The notes beneath the pieces are model-generated. The model worked only from the letters and a program-made list of their open reading frames with translations, searched no databases and was not told the DNA's origin. From Polynucleobacter aenigmaticus (GTDB lineage: Bacteria > Pseudomonadota > Gammaproteobacteria > Burkholderiales > Burkholderiaceae): DNA of 64,000 bases. Of the stretch, positions 42,918-52,395 are shown in pieces (the first letter of the stretch is position 1; every line of letters begins with the position of its first letter). The position numbers and the translations under genes were made by a program. Location: contig NZ_NGUO01000011.1 in NCBI RefSeq assembly GCF_002206635.1, positions 93,731 to 157,730 on the forward strand, read 5' to 3'.

Positions 42918-43565
42918 ATGATGTATCCACACCCCATTATTGCGAAAGAAGGCTGGCCATATTTGGCATTAGTGGGGGCCGTTACTTTGCTGGTCCACTA
43001 TCTTGGTGGTATTGCATGGTCATGGCCACTATGGATCATCTTCTTCTTTGTTCTGCAGTTTTTCCGCGACCCACAGCGTATAGCTGCTTTAGGTCGTGAC
43101 TTGGTTTTATCTCCGGCGGATGGCCGTATCGTCGTAGTGGAAAAAGCCAATGATCCTTATGCAGGTCGCGAAGCTTTAAAGATTAGTGTTTTCATGAACG
43201 TGTTTAACGTTCACTCCAACCGTAGCGCAGTCAACGGTTTGGTGAAAGAGATTCAGTATTTCCCTGGCAAGTTTGTGAATGCCGATTTAGATAAAGCTTC
43301 AACTGAGAATGAGCGCAATGCCGTTGTGATTGATGCTAATGGCCAAATCGTGACTCTCGTTCAGGTTGCAGGCTTAATTGCTCGCCGCATTCTTTGCTAT
43401 ATCCACGTTGGTGATAGGCTTAAGGCTGGTGAGCGTTATGGTTTTATTCGCTTTGGCTCCCGTGTCGATGTATATTTGCCATTAACAGCTGAGCCTTTGG
43501 TTAGTGTTGGCGACAAGGTCTTTGCTACTAATACCGCATTGGCTCGTTTACCTGGCTTAGATTAA
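42918..43565 (+). CDS. psd: Phosphatidylserine decarboxylase, short proenzyme type
   Basis: 215 residues with N-terminal hydrophobic segments ([29 protein letters not shown]), then FFRDPQR, the conserved [20 protein letters not shown] and the self-cleavage site RFGSRVD, where Ser becomes pyruvoyl. It forms phosphatidylethanolamine. It is followed by pssA, which makes its substrate. Confidence 0.95.
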   Translation: MMYPHPIIAKEGWPYLALVGAVTLLVHYLGGIAWSWPLWIIFFFVLQFFRDPQRIAALGRDLVLSPADGRIVVVEKANDPYAGREALKISVFMNVFNVHSNRSAVNGLVKEIQYFPGKFVNADLDKASTENERNAVVIDANGQIVTLVQVAGLIARRILCYIHVGDRLKAGERYGFIRFGSRVDVYLPLTAEPLVSVGDKVFATNTALARLPGLD

Positions 43566-43592
43566 TTTAGCCGCCTTTACTGGGAACAATCT

Positions 43593-44456
43593 TTGACTAC
43601 ATTTCGCCGTCGTGGCCGTATCGATCGCAGTCGCTTAGCCCGAGCCCGCACTGATCGCACTCAAGATGAGTGGGCGGAAGACCTCAGTGATGGAGTCGAT
43701 TTCGAGGTAGAAGAGTTGCATGTAGATAAGCCGCGTAAACGTAGTAAAGGCATTTACCTGTTGCCCAATGCATTTACTACTGCGGCCTTGTTCTGTGGTT
43801 TCTTTGCTATCGTCAATGCGATGAACCACCAGTTTGAGATGGCTGCTATTGCTATCTTTGCTTCACTAGTTTTAGATGGCATGGATGGTCGCGTTGCCCG
43901 CATGACTAATACCCAAAGTGCCTTCGGTGAGCAGTACGACTCTTTAGCAGATATGGTGTCCTTTGGCGTGGCTCCCGCTTTAGTTGCTTACGAATGGGCC
44001 TTAAAAGATTTGGGTAAGTGGGGCTGGCTAGCCGCCTTTACTTACTGTGCAGGCGCTGCTTTGCGTTTGGCGCGTTTTAATGTGAACACTGGCGTTGTCG
44101 ATAAGAAGTTCTTCCAGGGCTTGCCAAGCCCAGCCGCCGGTTCTTTGATGGCGGGTTTCATCTGGTTAGCAGATGACAATAAGATCCCAGTGCGCGATAG
44201 TGCTATTCCTTGGATTACCTTCTTCTTGGCGGTCTACGCTGGCCTAACGATGGTGTCCAATGCTCGCTTCTATAGCGGCAAGGCCTTAGATGTGCGCTAC
44301 CGCGTGCCCTTTGGTGTGATGGTCTTGATGATTCTCACCTTTGTGCTGATCTCCTCCAATCCTCCCTTGACCTTGTTCGGCCTCTTCGTGGTGTATTCCA
44401 TCTCTGGGTATGTCATTTGGGCTTGGGAGCATCTCAGCGGGCGCCGTTTTAGCTAA
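43593..44456 (+). CDS. pssA: CDP-diacylglycerol-serine O-phosphatidyltransferase
   Basis: 287 residues with a TTG start. A basic N-terminal part precedes the CDP-alcohol phosphotransferase motif DGMDGRVARMTNTQSAFGEQYDSLAD and about seven membrane helices. It makes phosphatidylserine, then decarboxylated by Psd, 27 bp upstream. Confidence 0.93.
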   Translation: MTTFRRRGRIDRSRLARARTDRTQDEWAEDLSDGVDFEVEELHVDKPRKRSKGIYLLPNAFTTAALFCGFFAIVNAMNHQFEMAAIAIFASLVLDGMDGRVARMTNTQSAFGEQYDSLADMVSFGVAPALVAYEWALKDLGKWGWLAAFTYCAGAALRLARFNVNTGVVDKKFFQGLPSPAAGSLMAGFIWLADDNKIPVRDSAIPWITFFLAVYAGLTMVSNARFYSGKALDVRYRVPFGVMVLMILTFVLISSNPPLTLFGLFVVYSISGYVIWAWEHLSGRRFS

Positions 44457-44484
44457 TTTGGAATATTTAGGTTATATTTAATCC

Positions 44485-44562
44485 ATGTTCATGAATTTCT
44501 CACCTCTTTCTAGCCTTCTTCTGCTAGCACTAAGCCTACAGCTTGGGGCAGGTAAGGCCTGA
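44485..44562 (+). CDS. leuL: Leucine-rich leader peptide of leuA
   Basis: 25 codons with eight leucines (8, 11-14, 16, 18, 20), three of them the codon CTA. The peptide reads MFMNFSPLSSLLLLALSLQL then GAGKA. A leucine-rich peptide followed by an intrinsic terminator and leuA is the classical transcription attenuation layout: ribosome stalling at low charged tRNA-Leu prevents terminator formation. Confidence 0.85.
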   Translation: MFMNFSPLSSLLLLALSLQLGAGKA

Positions 44563-44630
44563 GTTAATGAGATTAAAGTAATTCATTAGCCGCCACATAC
44601 CAGCCCCAGCAAATTGCTGGGGTTTTTGTT
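44544..44630 (+). promoter_or_regulatory. leuA attenuator (terminator and possible antiterminator)
   Basis: The terminator is CCCCAGC (44604-44610), loop AAATT, GCTGGGG (44616-44622), then TTTTT. An alternative pairing of TGGGGC (44544-44549), inside the end of the leader peptide gene, with GCCCCA (44603-44608) would disrupt it. Pairing was judged by eye, not folded. Confidence 0.8.
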
Positions 44631-44702
44631 TCTAGAATTGGTAATTAGTAAACGTAATTCAGCAGTAAATGTCATTAAGCAATATTGAACCGGAGAGTAG
44701 TG

Positions 44703-46250
44703 ATGAGCGACAAAGTAATCATTTTTGACACCACCTTACGTGATGGCGAACAATCGCCTGGCGCTTCGATGACCAAAGACGAGAAGGTTCGGATTGCCCG
44801 CCAATTAGAGCGCCTTAAGGTGGATGTGATTGAGGCTGGATTTGCAGCAAGCTCAGAAGGTGACTTTCAAGCGATTTCTGCAGTTGCTGCAGCAGTGAAG
44901 GACTCGATTGTTTGCTCACTCGCACGCGCTAACGATAAAGACATTACCCGTGCTGCCGATGCTTTGAAGGCTGCTAAAGCAAAACGCATTCATGCGTTCT
45001 TAGCAACCAGTCCATTGCATATGGCCGTGAAATTGCGCATGTCTCCTGAAGAGGTGTTGGAGCAGGCTAAACGCTCCATTCGTTTTGCTAGAAACTTGGC
45101 TGATGATGTTGAGTTCTCTGCCGAAGACGGCTATCGCTCAGAAATGGATTTCTTGTGCAGAGTAGTTGAGGCGGTGATTAAAGAAGGCGCTACAACGATC
45201 AATATTCCTGATACCGTGGGTTATGCGACCCCAGAGTTATATGGCGAGTTTATTAAAACCTTGCGTACCCGTGTACCCAACTCTGATAAAGCGGTGTGGT
45301 CAGTGCACTGCCATAACGACTTAGGAATGGCAGTTGCTAACTCCTTGGCAGGCGTCAAGATTGGTGGAGCGCGTCAAATTGAGTGCACTATTAATGGTTT
45401 GGGTGAGCGCGCTGGCAACACCGCTTTGGAAGAAATTGTGATGGCTTTGCGTACTCGCCAGGATTACTTCGATATGGTGTGCGGTATCGATGCTACCCAG
45501 ATAGTTCCGGCCTCTAAGTTGGTTTCTCAGATTACGGGATTTGTAGTTCAGCCTAATAAGGCGGTTGTTGGTGCCAATGCCTTTGCACACACCTCAGGTA
45601 TTCATCAGGATGGCATCTTAAAGAATCGCGATACCTATGAAATCATGCGCGCAGAAGATGTAGGTTGGGCCGCCAATAAGATTGTCTTGGGTAAGTTATC
45701 TGGACGTAATGCTTTCAAGCAACGCTTACAAGAGTTAGGCATTGCGATTGAGGCAGAAGCAGATCTGAATGAAGCCTTTGTGCGCTTCAAAACATTGGCT
45801 GATCAAAAATCGGAAATTTTTGATGAGGACATTATTGCAATCATGTCAGACTCTGCAGCAGCTGAAGAAGGTGAGTTTTATAAATTCATATCCTTGAGCC
45901 AGCATTCTGAAACTGGCGAACGCCCAAAATCAAAAGTCACCTTCCGAGTTGGCGATAAAGAGGCTAGTTCTGAGGCTGAAGGCAATGGCCCTGTAGATGC
46001 AAGCTTAAATGCAATTGAAGAAATCGTGAAGAGTGGGGCAGAGCAGTTGCTCTACTCAGTTAATGCGATTACTTCTGGAACTCAATCGCAAGGCGAGGTT
46101 ACTGTGCGTCTCGCTAAAGGTGGTCGCATCGTCAATGGCGTTGGCACTGATCCAGACATTATTGCTGCGTCAGCCAAGGCTTACTTGTCGGCGTTGAACA
46201 AGTTGCATGATCCTAGCCAAGTTAAGCTTAATGCGCAGATGACGCCTTAA
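44703..46250 (+). CDS. leuA: 2-isopropylmalate synthase
   Basis: 515 residues from the ATG at 44703, which has GGAG 7 nt upstream. The HMGL-like barrel shows [17 protein letters not shown], metal-binding [14 protein letters not shown] and [13 protein letters not shown]. The C-terminal LeuA regulatory domain (from about 385) mediates leucine inhibition. First step of leucine synthesis. Controlled by the attenuator just upstream. Confidence 0.97.
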   Translation: MSDKVIIFDTTLRDGEQSPGASMTKDEKVRIARQLERLKVDVIEAGFAASSEGDFQAISAVAAAVKDSIVCSLARANDKDITRAADALKAAKAKRIHAFLATSPLHMAVKLRMSPEEVLEQAKRSIRFARNLADDVEFSAEDGYRSEMDFLCRVVEAVIKEGATTINIPDTVGYATPELYGEFIKTLRTRVPNSDKAVWSVHCHNDLGMAVANSLAGVKIGGARQIECTINGLGERAGNTALEEIVMALRTRQDYFDMVCGIDATQIVPASKLVSQITGFVVQPNKAVVGANAFAHTSGIHQDGILKNRDTYEIMRAEDVGWAANKIVLGKLSGRNAFKQRLQELGIAIEAEADLNEAFVRFKTLADQKSEIFDEDIIAIMSDSAAAEEGEFYKFISLSQHSETGERPKSKVTFRVGDKEASSEAEGNGPVDASLNAIEEIVKSGAEQLLYSVNAITSGTQSQGEVTVRLAKGGRIVNGVGTDPDIIAASAKAYLSALNKLHDPSQVKLNAQMTP

Positions 46251-46273
46251 GAAGTTCTAGGTGACATCTGGAA

Positions 46274-46307
46274 ACCGATCTCTTTATTTATTGAGATCGG
46301 TGTTTTT
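46274..46307. terminator. Terminator between leuA and the convergent SYLF gene
   Basis: ACCGATCTC / GAGATCGGT, a 9-bp stem with a 10-nt loop, followed by GTTTTT on the + strand. It overlaps the last codons of the minus-strand gene. Confidence 0.8.
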
Positions 46308-46877
46308 ATAATACTTGGTGCCTTTGCCTGTGATTTCAGCGGCAATACCTGAGTCTGTGAGTTGATACATCAGAACGCCAGGCGCGACTAGAGCGGCATC
46401 TTGGTAGGCATCGCCATTGGCTTCATATTTGGCTGCTGCGGTGACTTGACCGCCAAATGTCCATCCAGAGTTCACAAAATCATTGAGCGCTGCTTGCGTT
46501 TGAAAGATAAAAATATTTTGGAATGACTTGATTCCTAAGCCTAGGCCAGCCTGAACTTCAGCCATGTTCATGTAAATGGGTTTAGCCCTATTCTTTTGAA
46601 TAACAACACCACTACCTGTGCCGCCACCGGCAATCAAAATCTTCATGCCAAAGTTGCTGAAGGTGGCGTAGCCAACAGACTTATCGATAAGCTCTTTAGC
46701 TTTGGGTTGCGCTTGATAGAGCGCCTGCAGAGTGTCATCACTCTTCTTTAGAATTTCCTGGCGCTGCTCGGCAACCGTTTTGTCGGTGCCAAAAATATTG
46801 GAAAATTGTGCAAAGCTGCTCAGTGGGAATAGGGCTAATAGACTATAGGCTAATAGACGAATGATTTGGGCTTGCAT
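46284..46877 (-). CDS. SYLF (Ysc84-like) lipid-binding domain exported protein
   Basis: 197 residues with a signal peptide (LLAYSLLALFPLSSFAQ) and the SYLF domain: YATFSNFGMKILIAGGGTGSGVV, VQAGLGLGIKSFQNIFIFQT and WTFGGQVTAAAK. The domain binds phosphoinositides or actin in eukaryotes; in bacteria the role is unknown, with periplasmic location expected. Confidence 0.88.
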   Translation of the reverse strand: MQAQIIRLLAYSLLALFPLSSFAQFSNIFGTDKTVAEQRQEILKKSDDTLQALYQAQPKAKELIDKSVGYATFSNFGMKILIAGGGTGSGVVIQKNRAKPIYMNMAEVQAGLGLGIKSFQNIFIFQTQAALNDFVNSGWTFGGQVTAAAKYEANGDAYQDAALVAPGVLMYQLTDSGIAAEITGKGTKYYKNTDLNK

Positions 46878-48111
46878 TGATTTTCCCTTGCAGTATTTTG
46901 GGCATTAAATAATTCCATCTTTATACTCTATTGAGCTTTCTAGACCAATAACTATCTACTATGTCACCACTGATTCGTCTCATCTTTGTTCTCCTTATGC
47001 TTGCATTGGCGGGGTGCAGCAGCCTGCAGCGTAAAGCGGCAGTGCCATCGCAACAGATGGGGCAGGCTCAAATCGCCGGCTTATCTGGCGTGAGATATAT
47101 GGTCGCCAGTCAATCTAGCATTGATCAAATGGCTGAGGATGTTCAGGCGGGGTTTAAGGTCAGAAGTGAGGCAACATTAAATGGATCCGCAAATTACTTG
47201 TCACTATCTGGCGGTGGCGACGATGGGGCGTATGGTGCGGGACTTCTGATCGGTTGGTCCGATCGTGGTGATCGTCCACAATTTAATCTAGTTACCGGCA
47301 TTAGTACGGGCGCCTTAATTGCGCCATTTGCGTTTATGGGGAAAGAATACGATCCCGCGCTGCGTCATGTTTATACCCAAGTTGGCCCAAAAGATATCTT
47401 TATTGAGCGCGGGCTGATCTCCGGAATTCTGGGGGATGGGCTATCGGACACCGCACCGCTATATCAGTTGATATCTCAATTCGTTGATGAGGAATTCTTT
47501 AAAAAGGTGGCTTATGAGTACACCACCAAAAATCGTTGGCTATTGATCGGCACCACCAATTTAGATGCTGGCGTACCTGTGGTCTGGAATATGGGAAAGA
47601 TTGCCAGTCTTGGCACGCCCGAGGCTCTCGATCTTTTTAGAAGGATCATGCTCGCCTCTGCCTCTATTCCTGGGGCGTTTTCTCCGGTGATGTTTGATTT
47701 TGAGGTTGCCGGTCAAAGCTTTCAGGAGATGCACGTGGATGGCGGGGCCATAACTCAAGTGTTTCTGTATCCCAGCGCCTTATCTCAGCGGGCAGCAGAG
47801 CTCAATTTAAAGCTCCAAAAGCAGCGAAATGCTTACATTATTCGCAATTCTCGCCTAGATCCAGAGTGGCGTGAGACGGAGCGGGGCACCCTCAGCATCA
47901 TTCAGAGAGCGATCTCTAGCATGATTCAGACTGGGGATCTCTACCGGATTTATCACACCACCCAGCTTGATGGAGTCAGTTTCAACTTGGCTTTTATCCA
48001 GGTAAGCAGAAAAGAAAACCCCTTGCTTTAGCTGGAGGATGAATTTTCGATTTGCTTGCCAACAATTAAATTGCCTATTGCCTAATGCTTACTACTGTAT
48101 ATAATTACAGT

Positions 48112-49215
48112 ATGTCAGAAAGTACTCCGATTGCTATTAGAACGCTACGGCTGCGTATTAAAGATAAGCACGCTAAGATGCTCTGCACTCAGGCTCGTGA
48201 AGTCAATTTCGTTTGGAACTTCATTAACGAGCTTTCCGAAAAACATACGCGCCATACTGGCAAATTCTTCTCAGCTTATGACCTTAACGCATACACCACT
48301 GGTGCCAGCAAAGAGGGTTTGAGCCTGCACAGCCAAACCATACAAGCGATCAATGAGGAGTTTGTTACTCGTCGGATTCAGTTTCGCAAGCTACGCCTCT
48401 CGTGGCGCAAAAGTGGCGGCACAAGGCGCTCTCTTGGCTGGATTCCGATTAAAAAATCGGTTATTCGCTATCGCAACGGCCAGCTTTACTACCAAGGCCA
48501 AGCAATAAGCCTATGGGATTCATACGGCCTAGCGGATTATGAACTGGGTTCTGGCACTTTCTCGGAAGACTCTCGTGGTCGCTGGTATTTCAACACCACG
48601 GTCAAAGTAGAGAAGAAGCCCAATACCGCCACCAAATCCATCGGCATTGATCTTGGGCTCAAAGAATGTGCCGTAGCCTCTGACGGCCAACGTCTTGTTG
48701 GTCGTCATTACCGCAAACTGGAAAGTAGGCTCGGCATGGCACAAAGAGCTAATAAGAAGTCCTTAGTCAAAGCGATTCATGCCAAGATCAAGAATCGTCG
48801 TAAAGACGAGCTCCACAAGTTCTCGACCATGCTGACGCAGCACTATGGGGCAATATTTGTTGGAAATGTATCCAGTAGCAAACTCATCAAAACCAAGATG
48901 GCTAAATCCACGCTCGATGCGGGTTGGTCATCACTCAAAACCATGTTGGAATATAAAAGCGATTGCGCTGGCGTGATGTATGAGGAAGTCAATGAGAGCA
49001 ATACAACCCAGACTTGTTCGTACTGTGGCTCTATAGCCGTCAGCAGTCCGAAAGGTAGAGCAGGACTTGGAATAAGAGAATGGACTTGTTCAGATTGTGG
49101 TTCGGTCAATGACCGTGACCTCAATGCGGCCAGGAATATTCTTGCGCGAGGACATTCGCGTCTAGCTTTAGGAATCCCCTTCCCTTTCGCAGTAATATCG
49201 TGCTTTAGCACTTAG
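48112..49215 (+). CDS. tnpB: RNA-guided nuclease TnpB (OrfB), with an altered RuvC-II position
   Basis: 367 residues from the ATG at 48112; an in-frame ATG at 48085 lies in the left end. Wedge/REC part 1-170, then RuvC: D180 in SIGIDLGLKE, zinc finger C302, C305, C326 and C329, and D336 in NDRDLNAARN. The usual second catalytic Glu (as in VVEDL) aligns with Gly251 in AIFVGNVSSSKL. Acidic residues in MYEEVNESNTTQTCS (291-295) may substitute, as recalled for rearranged TnpB groups. TnpB cuts DNA matching the guide beside a TAM and keeps the element at its site. Confidence 0.88.
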   Translation: MSESTPIAIRTLRLRIKDKHAKMLCTQAREVNFVWNFINELSEKHTRHTGKFFSAYDLNAYTTGASKEGLSLHSQTIQAINEEFVTRRIQFRKLRLSWRKSGGTRRSLGWIPIKKSVIRYRNGQLYYQGQAISLWDSYGLADYELGSGTFSEDSRGRWYFNTTVKVEKKPNTATKSIGIDLGLKECAVASDGQRLVGRHYRKLESRLGMAQRANKKSLVKAIHAKIKNRRKDELHKFSTMLTQHYGAIFVGNVSSSKLIKTKMAKSTLDAGWSSLKTMLEYKSDCAGVMYEEVNESNTTQTCSYCGSIAVSSPKGRAGLGIREWTCSDCGSVNDRDLNAARNILARGHSRLALGIPFPFAVISCFST

Positions 49216-49261
49216 ATTGCTGGCGAAGACCTTCAGGGTCTTGGGGAGGGGAGGATGTCAA
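49216..49261 (+). ncRNA. 3' end of the element with predicted omegaRNA scaffold end
   Basis: By analogy with ISDra2 TnpB, the omegaRNA would cover the end of tnpB and this right end, with the guide beginning at 49262. A hairpin AAGACC-TTCAG-GGTCTT (49226-49242) fits such a scaffold. The 5' boundary is unknown; only the segment after the tnpB stop is given here. Confidence 0.5.
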
Positions 49262-49647
49262 CGGGCCAGACTTCAAATTTCCGCACCAGACTGAGTTTGA
49301 CACCGCTTACATGAAGGCGCTGTTCGAATATGGCTATCAGCAGGGTCTTAGCGGTAAGGAGTGGCAAAAGTACCCACCGGGCTATAAGAGGGGATTTGAT
49401 GAAGAATTGCCTAAAAAATAGGCATTTCCAGTCATTTTTATCATCATTTTCATATAAATCAAGAGCTTGCCCAGATATTCGGTGCTCAACCCCTATTTGA
49501 GTGCCCAGCCCTTGAGCAAGGGATTTAAGGCGGATCTGCTACAATTCGAGGGCTTTGATTCTTAAAGCTTTTTTGTTTTATTTGATTAATAAGTGCACGA
49601 CACGAATTGGGTGAAAGCTCAGGTGTTCGCAAGTAAGGAGTATGAAA

Positions 49648-49917
49648 ATGGCAGTTGCTGATATTAAAACGGCGGAAATCGTCAAAGATAATGCGCGTAG
49701 CGCAAACGATACGGGTAGCCCTGAAGTTCAAGTTTCATTGTTAACGGCCCGCATCAATGAATTAACCCCCCATTTCAAAGTTAACGCTAAAGATCATCAC
49801 AGCCGTCGTGGTTTGTTGAAGATGGTTTCACGTCGTCGTCGCCTCTTGGATTACCTCAAGGGTAAGGATTTGGGTCGCTATCGTGCATTGATTGAGAAAT
49901 TAGGTCTCCGTAAGTAA
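49648..49917 (+). CDS. rpsO: 30S ribosomal protein S15
   Basis: 89 residues, full length, with the S15 signature [24 protein letters not shown] and [22 protein letters not shown]. The ATG at 49648 is placed 7 nt after AAGGAG; an ATG at 49642 is too close to it. S15 binds 16S rRNA in early 30S assembly. Confidence 0.98.
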   Translation: MAVADIKTAEIVKDNARSANDTGSPEVQVSLLTARINELTPHFKVNAKDHHSRRGLLKMVSRRRRLLDYLKGKDLGRYRALIEKLGLRK

Positions 49918-49934
49918 TTCTTATCGGTATTGCA

Positions 49935-49996
49935 ATGCCATCTATCTTAGGGTTGTTTCGTAACAGAATCAGTCTTAAGCAGATGGCATGTTTTTT
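49935..49996 (+). terminator. Possible rpsO terminator
   Basis: ATGCCATCT (49935-49943) pairs with AGATGGCAT (49981-49989), which is followed by GTTTTTT. The 37-nt interval can fold internally. Partial read-through into pnp would be expected if regulation is as in enterobacteria. Confidence 0.55.
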
Positions 49997-50028
49997 GGGC
50001 GCTTCAAGATTATTTGTATAGGGGATCG

Positions 50029-50082
50029 TGTCATTCCAATGAGTTTCTGGGTTTGCGAACTCAGTGTCTCCCTGGAATGGCA
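50029..50082 (+). promoter_or_regulatory. Structured pnp leader hairpin
   Basis: TGTCATTCCA and TGGAATGGCA (50073-50082) form a 10-bp outer stem with one G-U pair; inside, GAGTT (50041) and AACTC (50058) form a second stem. In E. coli a hairpin at this place is cut by RNase III for PNPase autoregulation. The same role here is inferred from position. Confidence 0.5.
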
Positions 50083-50188
50083 TCCCTTGTAGTCTTCAAT
50101 CGCTCCAGTGTTGTCGTGACACTGCTTTATCCCACGACAAGCGTGAAATCCATGTGGCTTTTACGTGAACAATTTGGAGAAGATCAGA

Positions 50189-52369
50189 ATGTCTATATTT
50201 AATAAAGCAGTAAAAACGTTTCAATGGGGCAGCCATCAGGTAACGATGGAAACAGGCGAGATCGCTCGTCAAGCCGGCGGTGCCGTCATCGTGAACATCG
50301 AGGACACTGTAGTTATGGCTACAGTAGTGGCTTCTAAGTCCGCTAAGCCAGGCCAGTCTTTTTTCCCATTGACTGTTGATTACCTCGAAAAAACGTACGC
50401 CGCAGGAAAAATCCCTGGCGGCTTCTTCCGTCGCGAAGGTCGTCCATCAGAAGGTGAGACATTGATCTCCCGTTTGATCGATCGCCCATTACGTCCATTA
50501 TTCCCAGAAGGCTTCTTAAACGAAGTTCAGGTGGTAATTCATGTGTTGTCTATCAACCCTGATGTTCCTTCAGATATTCCTGCATTGATCGCTTCTTCAG
50601 CAGCATTGGCTATTTCAGGTATTCCATTTGCTGGCCCAGTTGGCGCAGCACGTGTTGGTTACGTTAACGGTGAATACCTCTTGAACCCAACTCGTACAGA
50701 GCAGGCTACTAGCGAGATGGATTTGATCGTAGCTGGTACACAAGCTGCTGTGTTGATGGTTGAGTCAGAAGCCAATCAATTATCTGAAGAAATCATGTTG
50801 GGTGCAGTTGTATATGGTCATGACCAAATGCAAACTGCTATCAACGCAATTAATGAATTAGTAACCGAAGCTGGCAAGCCAGAGTGGGATTGGACTGCTG
50901 CTCCTAAAGATGAGCCGTTCATTGCTAAAGTAACTGCATTGGCTGAAGCGCCTTTGCGTGAGGCTTATCAGATTCGTCAAAAAGGTGCGCGTTCAGACAA
51001 GCTTAAAGAGACTACTAAAACAGTATTGGCTAAGCTAGCTGAAGAGGGTGATGTAGATGCGGTTGCTGTTAACGACATCATGTTTGAAATCGAAGCGAAG
51101 ATTGTTCGTAGCCAGATTTTGAATGGTGAGCCACGTATTGATGGTCGTGATACTCGTACTGTTCGTCCAATTGAAATTCGTAATGGCGTATTGCCGCGTA
51201 CACACGGTTCAGCTTTGTTTACCCGTGGTGAAACACAGGCTCTCGTAGTTGCTACTTTAGGCACAGCACGTGATGAACAGATCATCGATGCGCTCGAAGG
51301 TGAGTACCGTGATCGCTTCATGTTCCACTACAACATGCCTCCGTTCGCAACTGGTGAAACTGGTCGCGTAGGAAGCCCTAAGCGTCGTGAAATTGGTCAC
51401 GGTCGTTTGGCTAAACGTGCATTGATTCCAGTGTTGCCAAGCGCAGAAGACTTCGCTTACAGCATTCGTGTTGTTTCAGAAATCACTGAGTCCAATGGCT
51501 CCTCATCCATGGCTTCCGTTTGTGGTGGCTGTTTGGCAATGATGGACGCTGGCGTTCCAGTTAAAGCGCACGTTGCTGGTGTAGCAATGGGCTTGATTTT
51601 GGATGGCAACCGTTTTGCTGTGTTGACCGATATCTTGGGTGATGAAGATCACTTGGGCGATATGGACTTCAAAGTAGCTGGTACAGCTAACGGTATTACT
51701 GCTTTGCAAATGGATATCAAGGTTCAAGGTATCACTAAAGAAATTATGCAAGTTGCTTTGGCTCAAGCCAAAGAAGGCCGTTTGCACATTTTGAGCAAGA
51801 TGCAAGAAGCAATGGGTTCAGTTCGCACTGAATTGTCTGCTCATGCTCCACGCATGGTTTCTTTCAAGATTCATCCAGACAAGATTCGTGAAGTAATCGG
51901 TAAGGGCGGCGCAACAATTCAAGCCTTGACTAAGGAAACGGGTTGCAGCATCGACATTAAAGATGACGGCACTGTAACGATTGCTTCTACAAGTGCTGAA
52001 GGCATGGCTGAAGCTAAGGCCCGTATCGAAGGTATTACTGCTGAAGCTGAAGTAGGCAAGATCTACGAAGGTCCAGTTGTGAAATTGCTCGAATTCGGTG
52101 CTTTGGTAAACATTCTTCCAGGTAAAGACGGTCTCTTGCATATCTCAGAAATTTCAAATGAGCGTGTAAAAGAAGTTAAAGACTATTTGCAAGAAGGCCA
52201 GGTAGTTCGCGTGAAATTGTTAGCTGCTGATGAGCGTGGTCGTTTGCGTTTATCTCTCAAGGCTGCAATGGCTGATGAGGGCGGCACGATTGCTCCTTTA
52301 GCTGGCGCAACAGAGGCTACAGCTGAAGTGGCTACTGAAGTTGCTCCATCTACTGGCGAAACTGCTTAA
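50189..52369 (+). CDS. pnp: Polyribonucleotide nucleotidyltransferase
   Basis: 726 residues from the ATG at 50189 (GGAG 9 nt upstream); a GTG at 50165 is in frame but less likely. Two RNase PH domains (about 10-145 and 320-460), a helical linker, a KH domain ([16 protein letters not shown], about 555-610) and an S1 domain ([30 protein letters not shown]) are complete. It degrades RNA phosphorolytically and is part of the degradosome. Follows rpsO as in most proteobacteria. Confidence 0.98.
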   Translation: MSIFNKAVKTFQWGSHQVTMETGEIARQAGGAVIVNIEDTVVMATVVASKSAKPGQSFFPLTVDYLEKTYAAGKIPGGFFRREGRPSEGETLISRLIDRPLRPLFPEGFLNEVQVVIHVLSINPDVPSDIPALIASSAALAISGIPFAGPVGAARVGYVNGEYLLNPTRTEQATSEMDLIVAGTQAAVLMVESEANQLSEEIMLGAVVYGHDQMQTAINAINELVTEAGKPEWDWTAAPKDEPFIAKVTALAEAPLREAYQIRQKGARSDKLKETTKTVLAKLAEEGDVDAVAVNDIMFEIEAKIVRSQILNGEPRIDGRDTRTVRPIEIRNGVLPRTHGSALFTRGETQALVVATLGTARDEQIIDALEGEYRDRFMFHYNMPPFATGETGRVGSPKRREIGHGRLAKRALIPVLPSAEDFAYSIRVVSEITESNGSSSMASVCGGCLAMMDAGVPVKAHVAGVAMGLILDGNRFAVLTDILGDEDHLGDMDFKVAGTANGITALQMDIKVQGITKEIMQVALAQAKEGRLHILSKMQEAMGSVRTELSAHAPRMVSFKIHPDKIREVIGKGGATIQALTKETGCSIDIKDDGTVTIASTSAEGMAEAKARIEGITAEAEVGKIYEGPVVKLLEFGALVNILPGKDGLLHISEISNERVKEVKDYLQEGQVVRVKLLAADERGRLRLSLKAAMADEGGTIAPLAGATEATAEVATEVAPSTGETA

Positions 52370-52395
52370 GTAAAGTCACGAGCGGGACTGTTCAT

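Larger units (their letters stand above)
47998..49261 (+). mobile_element. Complete IS200/IS605-type element with tnpB only (1264 bp)
   Basis: Ends are fixed by the restored patatin frame: left flank TTTTAT (47992-47997), right flank beginning CGGGCC. There is no target duplication and no tnpA, as usual for IS1341-like elements. The left end (CCAGGTAAGC onwards) recurs as a relic at 22553-22639. A hairpin ACTGTA-TATAAT-TACAGT (48094-48111) sits directly before the tnpB start with a -10-like box in its loop. The right end finishes GGGGAGGATGTCAA, a form I recall from related elements. Confidence 0.88.
46961..49421 (+). pseudogene. Patatin-like phospholipase lipoprotein, split by a tnpB element
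   Basis: The 5' part (46961-47997) encodes a lipobox (LALAGC) and a patatin domain with GGGDDGAYGAG (oxyanion loop), GISTGAL (catalytic Ser) and HVDGGA (catalytic Asp). The 3' part (49262-49421) encodes PDFKFPHQTEFDTAYM to a stop at 49421. Joining 47997 to 49262 restores codon ATC and an unbroken protein of about 398 residues. As it stands the frame runs into the element and stops at 48031 after a few foreign residues, losing about 53. The catalytic residues remain, so partial function is possible. Confidence 0.9.

Noticed and set aside
49501..49545. TTGAGC...TACAAT as rpsO promoter
   Set aside because: The spacer is 22 bp, too long for a standard sigma-70 promoter; only the -10-like TACAAT is plausible.
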